In this document: positions 21,018 to 30,906 of the stretch, one piece after another | How positions within the stretch are numbered: position 1 is the stretch's first letter | How the letters are laid out: each line of letters opens with the position of its first letter | Source of the DNA: Byssochlamys sp. IMV 00236 | Taxonomy: Eukaryota; Ascomycota; Eurotiomycetes; Eurotiales; Thermoascaceae | DNA: 45,302 nt | Assembly: GCA_001931875.2 (NCBI GenBank) | Contig: MSJH02000755.1 | Span: 1 to 45,302, forward strand | Direction of reading: 5' to 3' | The notes under the pieces: model-generated | The model's database searches: none | Told to the model about the DNA's origin: nothing | The model's input: only the letters and a program-made list of their open reading frames with translations | Program-made: the position numbers and the translations under genes

Positions 21018-21775
21018 TTACAATTTGCTTTTCAAGTATTCCTTCCATTGATCAAGTTCCCAACCGGAAGAAACACTGTCATCACGAAGACCATCAAATA
21101 AAACGGTAGGACTGACATGGATACCATTCTGACGACCAAGTTTGACTTGCAACTTCAAGTCATTAGAGACCTTATTTCCGGCATTCTTGGGCTCACCCGA
21201 GCCATTAGTCAAAAGATTCAATACTTTATCAGATGAAACGCCAATTGTTTCCGCAATTTGAGCCAATTCTTCAATGATTTGTCTTCTCGATTTTGTTTCA
21301 AGTGACTCATCAAAGAATCTAATTAAACGCATTAATTCATATTCAATAAAGAACAAAAACCTTACTCCTTTTGACGTAAAAATAGCACATCAGAGAATGG
21401 AAAGAACTTGTTGTCATCAAGCTTTTCAACAGCGAGTGCAGCTTCATGAACAGCAGTAGAAGCAGCGTGCCAAGGCTGTACTTGGTGACGGAAAATCAAC
21501 TTGACTTTATTAGGGTATGTTTGCTCGATATATGGCCATACTTGCTATAGAGAGAAAAAGATTAGGAGAGGGGAGTCTATCATCACTTTTTGTGTTGTTA
21601 CCTCACGAATTTTCTTGTAAAGTTTGGCAGAAAAGGGACACTATGAAAACGTAGATAAGAAACCATGTTACGCGTCATTTTTTCAACTTACAACATAGTC
21701 CAAGTAAAGCTCGATAGTATGTGGCGCGAGTGCAGAGCCTAGTCGATGTCCAGCAAATTGAGGTGCTAAAGCCAT
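21018..21775 (-). CDS. DsbA-like thioredoxin-fold protein
   Basis: Exons (minus) are 21775-21692, 21640-21602, 21544-21366 and 21318-21018, giving 200 residues. The fold is thioredoxin with an inserted helical domain, as in DsbA/Thioredoxin_4 proteins: an N-terminal strand (IELYLDYV), the active-site position CPFS, a strand with the RHQVQPWH segment, and the cis-Pro loop VSPTVLFDG near the C terminus. The usual C-x-x-C is C-P-F-S, with only the first cysteine, so a dithiol oxidase mechanism is unlikely; a monothiol or glutathione-type role is possible. No signal peptide is seen (MALAPQFAGHRLG), which suggests cytosol or mitochondria. The cellular role is unknown. Confidence 0.8.
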
Positions 21776-22839
21776 TTCAAAAAAAAAAAGGTGTGAAAAT
21801 TAAAACAAGTGGAAATGGCTTCTCTTTTTGAGTACTTTTTTTTTATTGCGTCATTTGAATATAGAATTGCCCTTTTTAGAGTAACCACTTGACTATCAAG
21901 GTAGGGAATGTATCCTTTTCTATAATCCATTATATCGTAAAGACATACTGGAGATAGTAATATGCATCGGTCAAAATCACTCTCTTTTCTGTCACAGGGT
22001 AAAATTTGGAAAGATTCATGATCCTCAAGTTTTGATTTCTTTTCATTTCTTTGCTCTTTATTTGATTTCTTTCTGTCTCCACGCTTGGTTTGAGCTCTGC
22101 TATAGATGATGTAGCGCTTCTCTCAGGAATTGTTCTCAATTTTGTTTGTAGAAAAGCTTTAAACTGATGTTTATCATATAAATAGTTGACGATCTGCATA
22201 TTCGAAAAAGAAAAACACTGTGAACAGTGTCTAAACACCGTCCAGAGGATCAGTGGTGATCTTCATTTTACTAACAAACCATGACAATGATCGTCTGAAA
22301 TTACTGAACGTATGATCTGTTTGACTTTACTAATGGAGATGTTGGCTTTTGTAATTTCAAAGAAGACCATAGCTTCTCATACACCACTTTTCCAAATAGA
22401 TTGGACAGGATGAGATGTGGTCTTTCAAAGGACTGTCTAGAAGACTATACTTTGTTCGTTGAACAGTGCCAGAACCATTAGTTGTAAATTCGATTGTCCT
22501 CGTGAGGCCACAAAAAGAAATCTATTCATCTTCACATACACTTTTCTTTCTTAAACCAAAACTATTATCAGTACACGCATATAAACTCATGAAGAAAGGT
22601 TAACTCGGTCCATGATGTGCATACAGCGAATATGTTTCCTGCAGTTTGTGCATTAGTGTGTAAATGATCAGCAAAACAAAGAAAAACAGAACACATCCAT
22701 CTGATCAAGAATAGTAAAGTGTGTTTATAATCAACAATAAACAGCAACGACAACAGTGCCTATGGGAACCTATTTTGATATAAATAGGGCAATGTTTTAC
22801 GCTAGACAACGGTTTTTTAACCATCTACTCTTTATACAA
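21776..22839. other. Intergenic region upstream of the 53-aa peptide gene
   Basis: About 1.06 kb without a convincing gene. A minus-strand ORF at 21930-22238 (102 codons) has no recognised domain and no family match I know. A short inverted repeat, ACACTGT-GA-ACAGTGT, lies at 22215-22230. A TATA-like element sits at about 22777. Confidence 0.4.
22776..22786 (+). promoter_or_regulatory. TATA-like box of the small secreted peptide gene
   Basis: GATATAAATAG lies about 55-65 bases upstream of the ATG at 22840. It is a good TATA consensus at a plausible distance for a short 5' UTR. Its function is inferred. Confidence 0.45.
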
Positions 22840-23001
22840 ATGCAAATCAAGCTTGTCGCTCTTACTCTCTGTGCCTCTCTTGTCGCTGTTGGCTTTGCTA
22901 CACCCATCCTCCCCCTTGGCCAAGCTTTTGGTTTAAATAGGTTATCTCCTGAGCAAAGAGCAGCTCTTATCAGAGCTGCACAAAAGCTCAAAGGAAATTA
23001 A
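22840..23001 (+). CDS. Small secreted peptide, 53 aa, unknown function
   Basis: This is a single-exon gene. The N terminus MQIKLVALTLCASLVAVGFA is a typical signal peptide, with likely cleavage after GFA. The mature part of about 33 residues is PILPLGQAFGLN followed by a short amphipathic stretch, RLSPEQRAALIRAAQKLKGN, which is basic and would form a helix. An upstream in-frame ATG at 22756 exists but would bury the signal peptide; the TATA box lies downstream of that ATG, which supports 22840 as the start. It has no cysteine pairs, so it is not a classical defensin or hydrophobin. It may be an effector, a signalling peptide or a membrane-active peptide. It is not recognised. Confidence 0.6.
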   Translation: MQIKLVALTLCASLVAVGFATPILPLGQAFGLNRLSPEQRAALIRAAQKLKGN

Positions 23002-23345
23002 AGGAACCCCATGTTGTCAACGCATAATAAAACATCAATACACTTGATATTAATCTTTATATATCATATATTTTTCAGTGATCTTTATTTCTATGCGCCA
23101 TTAATAATTGCTAAAGACAGATGCGCTTTACTTGGAGCAAGAGAGTCAAGTAAAGATTTGGTCAGCCTATTTGTGCCGATACAAACCACATGTTTTTTAT
23201 TGGACAGACCCCTTCAGTTTACGCGGCGCGTGTGATTACTACAAAGCTTAAGATCTGCATTTTATTTCGTTGAGTTTTTCAATTATGTTTCATAGTATTA
23301 AACATGTCTAAATCTCTCAAACATCAGTAAAACTAAAGTTCAAAC
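23002..23345. other. Spacer between the small peptide gene and the piggyBac remnant
   Basis: These 344 bases hold no gene. AT-rich sequence near 23040-23080 fits a 3' UTR. The left terminal repeat of the piggyBac element should lie here, but I could not identify it. Confidence 0.4.
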
Positions 23346-24932
23346 ATGCCTCCTGTCAACGTAAAAGTATCAGTTAGCAAGCGTTTCATCACTGATACTA
23401 CAGTGAAAACTATATTACTCCGTGAGCACGACTGGAACGAGCCTAAGTTGAGCTTCCAAGGAAAGACGATTGCACGATCTGAGGAAAATGGTAAGGCGAG
23501 GTACGATGTACTGTTAGATGAAGCAAATGGCCACATTCTCAAGCTTAGTGAAGGCACTATCAAGTATGTCGGCCCTCTTTCAACTCCTGTAGCTCAGAAA
23601 ATTGTTATTGACACCAATGTAGTCGAAGCTGAAGACTTGATGGAAGATGCAGTGGATGAAGATGAGGAAGAGGAATCCGTCGATTTGACTTCATGTCATG
23701 GATAGACTGCTGGTGAGATCTATATAGATTTTCATCTAAGTGGTTCAGGAGAAAGATTCACCTCCTTGAACTCTCGTTTAATTATGAACAATAGAAGCTA
23801 TGCCTCTCTATTGGATTATTTCTTGTTCTTCCTTCCTGTGGATCATTTTTATTCCATTATCCACAACACTAACCTTCATGCAAGAAGTCTCAGTCATTGG
23901 GAAGGTATTATCTTTCATGAATGTCTCATGTGGATCGCACTCTTGACGGTAATGACTGTGGTCAGACATGGTGATAGAAAGGCATATTGGAGACAAGGCC
24001 ATTTTTTTTTTTCTTGATGAATGTTGATTTTAGTCAGTATATGTCTTTTAACAGATTCAATGACATTATGAAGATGCATGCTTTTGAAATTCCTTCAAAG
24101 CAAGCTCAGGAGCTTGACCCTCTTTATCAAATTACGTCCACCATCCAAGCCTTTAATGATCATATGGCTAAATGTATAATATCAGGAAAGTATCTTGTTA
24201 TTCAGTGAATCCATGAATCAATGGCTAGGTACTGGTATGCCAAATTTGAAGAAGGTTTCTAGAAAATCACACCCACTCGGACAAGAGTTTAAGACGTTGG
24301 CTGGCAATCACTGCTACTGCATATTGCGTATCGATACAGTTAGTGATCCTTGCCCAAAAGAATTTGACAAAGATCCTGGTATGAAGAAGCTGATGGCCGC
24401 TGTTAAGCGTTTGGTAAAACCTTGGTTTGGCTCTGGTCAAATAGTCATTGCTGATTCTTGGTTCAGTTCGCCCGACATGATCTCAATGCTGATGAATCAT
24501 GGCCATTATCAATTATGCAGGTCACCAAACGTCGTTACTGACCTCAGGGCATGCCTGAAACAGGCATTGTGGAGAGCGTAGACGCTAACTATGGTAGTTA
24601 CTTTACTATGAAAAAAGATGCAAGATGTTTGTTTGCGCTTTTCAGGCTCAAAAAGTGAAAGCCTTTGTATTGTATTTAGCACTGATATTGACTTGTAGAG
24701 TATTCAAAGAGCTTATCATAATTTGTACAGTATCTGCCCAAACTATATTGTATATGAAAGAGCCTGTAGACAGAGTAACATCACACTAATAATCTATATT
24801 ACATGCGGCATATATTGTCGCGTATTGATTGCAATCGGCGTAAAAAAGCCAAGACCTACTAAGAAAAGAAAAGCTGAAGGATACGGAGATCACAATCCAG
24901 AATTGTTTCACACGAAAAAAATCTTTGAATAA
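23346..24932 (+). pseudogene. Decayed piggyBac-like transposase
   Basis: Successive plus-strand frames code pieces of a piggyBac (DDE_Tnp_1_7) transposase. An N-terminal segment ending in an acidic tract (EDAVDEDEEEESVDL, 23346-23705) is followed by a middle block (SYASLLDYFLFFLP..., FNRFNDIMKMHAFE, 23766-24208) and a catalytic block (ESMNQWLGTGMPNLKK ... GQIVIADSWFSSPDM, 24195-24581). A possible C-terminal piece with Lys/Arg-rich sequence ends at 24932. Stops and frame changes occur near 23705, 24017 and 24208. The last falls at the place where the first catalytic Asp of the D-E-S-M motif should be. The copy is not functional. Confidence 0.78.
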
Positions 24933-26470
24933 TTCTTCCATACTATTTTCCAGATATGACGTAATAGTAACTGTGAAAGCTGTCTCTTGTCTTTATTTCT
25001 TTGTCTGCTTATAGGTCGTTTCTTGAATGGACATTTTCAGATGTTAGGACATCACCACATGAATAAATTGTAGATCGAATGTGTCTTTTCTTGTTGCCAG
25101 AATATCATCACATTCCATACCAACTTATCTTTGCCAAAAATAATCGTAATATTGAATGAGGCAGCGCTACTTGTGATCGTCCGTATAGATGTAATACAAC
25201 CATACTTCGTAATCATGTTCACTTGGGGCGTTCTTCAGAAGAACTACTATCAGCATGTGATACAAACCAACAGATTCCCTAGCCTCGTTAATCTTAATAC
25301 AATGTTTTTGAAAATTAATGTCACGCCAAGATGTCGCATTCCTGTAAATTTTGCATTGTAAAAATTGAATTTTTGCGACATTACTTTCTGGAAATACTGT
25401 AAACGACAATCAATAAAGGGAACCTATTACCACAACAAATATAAAAAAAAGAAAAAATGTTAGAAAATGTATGGTTACAAATCCAAATCAGCTTATCTTT
25501 GCCAAAAATAATCTTAGCATCTATACGGACAATCACAATCGGAAAAAAATGAACAATTGGCAAAACAAGAAAGAGAAAAACCAAAAACCAAAAAAAAGAG
25601 ATGGAGTGAAAAAGAAAAGAAACAAACACTGGCCAACCAAAATAAAGGCGAAAGATGACGCGAGTTTTTGGTTCTCCATTGTTTTTTGCGTTCCAACAGC
25701 TCTCCTTTCTTTTTATCTATGTTGATTCTGTCCTTATGGCAATCCAATTCCCAGGAAAAGAAGGTAAGATATGTCTACCAATTGTTTCACAATCATCTCA
25801 CTCTGGTCATGTATAGACCTGGACTATTTTGTCCTGAATGCAAAAAAGCCTACGTTCGAAGGATTCATTTCCGAAAAACAGTCTCTTCTGGCCACATGGT
25901 CCGTTCATTCAAATGCCTCGTCCCCGATTACGTATTTTGGTCTTTGGAAAAAGAGATTTTTAACATCAATGACTAACCTACGACCTGAATTGAACCTTAA
26001 GTAAGAGTGTACTCATTGTTATTGACATAGAAGCAGCTAATTGCTCTTGTTTACAAAGGAAACCGAAATTCGACCTTGAACGTTGGCATGCATTATATGG
26101 TGAAATTGATACTATGGTAAAAATAAATAATTTGTTGGAGGCAAGGCAGTAATTAAAAAAAAAAAAAGATAGATTGTGGTTCTTTATTGGGCAGAGAGAA
26201 AGAAGTCTGCTGTTTACACTTTTTTTTTTCGAGTACCAAGAAATCATCGTAACACGATATGGTTTCTAAAAATACGACATCCATTTCTGGAAATGTGAAG
26301 TTGATTTTGATTGGCCGACGACACCAAATTTGACTTTCGCGCGATATCGATATTGATTGGCTGCGACATTGGTTCTTGGAAGCACTGTACAAAGCAATGA
26401 TTTAGTAAATTCTCAAATAATCTAATAAATGAGCGTATTTTCCCTTAACAGGAATATTGCAAACATGTAT
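24933..26470. other. Repeat-rich tract, probable transposon debris
   Basis: No intact gene was found. It contains a direct repeat (25121-25145 and 25489-25513), an inverted repeat (25171-25191 with 25518-25538) and several copies of a degenerate motif GCGACATnnnTTnnTGGAA (about 25377, 26274, 26366). An ORF fragment at 25807-25976 has a CPEC cysteine pair (PGLFCPECKKAYVRR) but no clear family. The features fit nested transposon remnants. Confidence 0.5.
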
Positions 26471-26787
26471 GCACTTTGATAAATGGAATATCATTAATTC
26501 AACTCGCTGCTAAATTGATAGCACAGTCATTCACTACAAACAAATATAAATCTCTTTTTAATCTTCATGCCTCGTTCCATTCGTGGACTTTCAGAAAAGA
26601 CCATCATTTTCCCCTCTCAAAGGTTTGGCTTGCCTCATTAACACTGCGACAGTCGGAGCGACAATGGCTGTTGGTGACGTAATCTTCATTTGCGCTACGT
26701 GTGCTTTAATGGCGGGACAGTTACGCGTCAAAGTTGAACTTTGTTTTCTTCTTCTATCTCCCTCTTTAATATAATACTTTTGTCAAC

Positions 26788-27683
26788 ATGGTAAAAAAAA
26801 AAAAAGAAAACACAGTTCCAGTAAATAACAACAATACTAAACATTCGAAATAGTCTATTATGCAATATAATGGTGGCTCTGTGGTAGCCATGGTCGGTAA
26901 AGATTGTGTTGCTATTGCAGCCGACAAACGTTTAGGTGCCCAATTTATGACAGTGTCGACCGAGTTTAAAAAGATTTTTAAAGCATCTGAAAAGACATTT
27001 ATTGGTTTGGCAGGATTAGCCACTGATGTGCTTACACTGTAATGCTTACATTATGTATACTTGTTTGATTTTACTAAACCATGTTTCAAAACTTTAGAGC
27101 AGATCGATTCCGTTTCAAAACAAACATGTACAAGATGCGTGAAGAAAGAGATGTTGAACCCAAGACATTTGCACATATGGTTTCTTCAACTTTATATGAA
27201 AGAAGGTAGAGAAAAAGATGAAGGAACAAAAAAGAGATATTAATCATGTCTTATAGATTTGGACCTTATTTTGTTGAACCAGTTATTGCAGGCTTAGGAA
27301 AGGACAACAAACCATTCATTTGCTCTATGGATTTGATTGGATGTATCAACTTTGCTAAAGACTTTGTTGTTGCCGGTACAGCAGGACCTAACCTATACGG
27401 CATGTGTGAATCTCTTTGGGAGCCTGACCTTGAACCTGAGGATCTCTTTGAAACAATTTCTCAAGCATTATTAAATGCACAAGACAGAGATGCTTTATCA
27501 GGTTGGGGAGCTGTTGTATATGTCATGTAAGTAGTAATAATAAGCATATTAAACTTGAGCTCAAAGTTAAATTTATAGAACACCCAATGAAGTTATTTGT
27601 CGTTCTCTTAAGGCTCGTCAGGTAAAAAGAGAAACCAAACAATCGAATTCCTCTCTTTTTAACTCTTTTAAATATAGGATTAA
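26788..27683 (+). CDS. PUP3: 20S proteasome subunit beta-3 (Pup3/PSMB3)
   Basis: This is a non-catalytic beta subunit of the 20S proteasome core. Exons 26788-26790, 26854-27038, 27098-27205, 27257-27526, 27579-27621 and 27678-27683 give 204 residues, against about 205 in the human and yeast proteins. Blocks [52 protein letters not shown] and [20 protein letters not shown] are diagnostic. The first exon is only the ATG; splicing it to TCT ATT ATG CAA gives MSIMQYNGG, which matches the MSIM start of the human protein. The last exon codes only Asp-stop, giving the conserved LKARQD end. A TGACGTAA element lies upstream (about 26675); no PACE-like proteasome promoter box was seen. Confidence 0.95.
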
Positions 27684-28474
27684 ACTTTATAAAATAAAGA
27701 AATCACTTTTTCAAAATGATGATTGATCTTATTCTTTTAAATTAGATAATTTCTTTATTAGGCAATTAGTCGCCGTTATCCAATAAGAGTGTCAATTAAG
27801 TCAAACACTTGTCCTTTACTTTGAAGAAAAAGACTAGCAAATCCTTTAAAGTTTATTCTTCTTTCTTCCCCTCAACAGTTTAAAATGTGAAAGTAAAATA
27901 AAAGTAGATAGAGTACAGAGCATAATCGTGTAGACTTACTGAACGCGTCATCTGCCTATATTACCTTTTGATGTCCTTGGCTGAACGGCTTAGCCACAGT
28001 GAACATACTTTGTAATTTGCTACTTTATGTAAAAAGATGTCTAGACTTTAAAAAGTTTTTCATTGTCATTTATCTGATTATTATGGAAGAGGGTTATACC
28101 AATGCATTTAATGCTGTTAGAGGAATGCTTTCCAAATAAGGTAAAGTAAAATCAAAAGTGATGAAAGGCGAACAAGAAAAAGAAAAAAAGGATAAGGCTG
28201 TGTAAATCTGTTATTACACATTTCCAAATAAAGTCTGTCTACCCTCAGTCATATCGACTTTAGATATGATTTAGAGTCTACACTGTTCATAAAGGGATGG
28301 CTTCTATTATTCTATACTCATCTCTTAACCAATCAAAAGGAAATCTGGGATTTATTTACGTCACCCGAGGGTATTGGTATTGTGTAGGGGAAAGAAAATA
28401 AAAAAAAAGTACATTTTCACTATTTCTTTCTTTTTTCCCTCTTTTCTTTCTTCAAACTATATTTTGTGTGTATA
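27684..28474. promoter_or_regulatory. Intergenic region PUP3 / PP2A
   Basis: These 791 bases have no coding potential. The first part (AATAAAG at about 27694) fits the PUP3 3' end. A C/T-rich stretch at 28415-28460 directly precedes the PP2A ATG and probably marks its core promoter or 5' UTR. Confidence 0.45.
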
Positions 28475-29677
<1,203 letters not shown>

Positions 29678-29703
29678 TTATCAAGAAGCTATTTTAAAGA
29701 AAA

Positions 29704-29735
<32 letters not shown>

Positions 29736-29916
29736 GTTTCCCCTTTCCCCCTTTTTTCTTTTCTTTTTCTCTCCCCCTATTCTCTCTTTCTTAGTCTGTG
29801 TGTTTGTCTATTTCTATTTGAAGTGCAATCTAGCCAATGAAATCCATTTTTATAAATTTGTACAAATAGTGCATTTTGCTCTAAGAATTTAATCTTTTTT
29901 TATTTGACTTGACAAA

Positions 29917-30634
29917 ATGAGGTAATGCATCCAGTCATCCATCCATCCATCCATCCATCCATCCATGAGTATTTACAATCTAGAATAGCAAAGTTAGCGC
30001 TGCTGCCGTCAGAGAAATTGTTGCTGAAATCTATAAGGGATCAGAAGAGAAGAAGCGTAACTTTACTGAAACAGTCGAGCTTCAGATTGGTTTGAAGAAC
30101 TATGACCCTCAACGTGATAAGCGTTTCTCTGGTACTATCAAGCTTCCTCACATTGCTCGTCCTCGTATGACCGTCTGTGTCCTTGGTGATGCTTTCCACT
30201 GTGACCAAGCCAAAGGTGCCGGTATGGAATTCCAATCTGTTGATGACTTGAAGAAGCTCAACAAGAACAAGAAGCTCATCAAGAAGCTCGCCAAGAAGTA
30301 CGATGCTTTCCTTGCCTCTGAAGCTTTGATCAAGCAAATCCCTCGTCTTCTCGGTCCTGGTCTTCACAAGGTCGGCAAGTTCCCTACTCCTGTCTCTCAC
30401 AATGACTCTTTGGTTGACAAGGCCAACGAACTCCGTGCTACCATCAAGTTCCAACTCAAGAAGGTTCTCTGTCTTGGTGTTGCTGTTGGTCATGTCGGTA
30501 TGACTGAAGATCAATTGGTTGGCAACATCATGTTGTCTGTCAACTTCCTTGTCTCCTTGTTAAAGAAGAACTGGCAAAACGTCAAGTCTTTGTACTTGAA
30601 GTCTTCCATGGGCAAGCCTCACCGCTTGTTCTAA
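29917..30634 (+). CDS. 60S ribosomal protein uL1 (L10a)
   Basis: This is a large-subunit stalk protein. Exons 29917-29921 and 29989-30634 give 216 residues, starting [13 protein letters not shown] once the 67-nt intron after ATGAG is removed. The whole sequence ([64 protein letters not shown]) is that of eukaryotic RPL10A/RPL1. Codon use is strongly biased to C-ending codons (AAG, CTC, GTC), as expected for a highly expressed gene and unlike its neighbours. The intron contains a perfect TCCA tandem repeat. Confidence 0.96.
29937..29966 (+). repeat. (TCCA)n microsatellite in the uL1 intron
   Basis: About seven tandem ATCC/TCCA units fill the middle of the first intron of the uL1 gene. Seen directly. 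Confidence 0.85.
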
Positions 30635-30906
30635 ATGTACTTTGCAAGAGAGAACGAGAGAGAAGAAAAGATTTAAAGTGATGAACAAATATATGATCTG
30701 ACGGTGTACCAAGGTGTTGGACGTAGGCGCCATCATCATTTGGGAGCTCATAACTTGTTTTTTTTTCTTTTCTCTTGTAAATAAAAATGGGTTTTTCATG
30801 CCTCTACATTGTGACTTGTCTTATAGGTCATTCATTATTTTTCCCTCTTTCTATCTACACCCCCCTGTGCGCTCGCAGCTCCTTTTTTTTTTTGCTTTTT
30901 GCTGAC

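Noticed and set aside
21930..22238. Minus-strand ORF of 102 codons in the spacer upstream of the small peptide
   Set aside because: No recognised domain, no clear splice partners, composition like intergenic DNA. A real gene cannot be excluded, but the evidence is too weak to annotate.
25807..25976. ORF fragment with a CPEC cysteine pair
   Set aside because: Too short, without a matching second zinc pair or clear family; treated as part of the transposon debris.
26452..26560. EYCKHVCTLI segment resembling the end of a SWIM finger
   Set aside because: Only one half of the motif is present and no upstream C-x-C half was found in frame; likely chance or a very old remnant.
29937..29966. Tandem TCCA units as a possible CRISPR-like array
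   Set aside because: It is a simple 4-nt microsatellite in an intron, with no spacers; the organism is a eukaryote.
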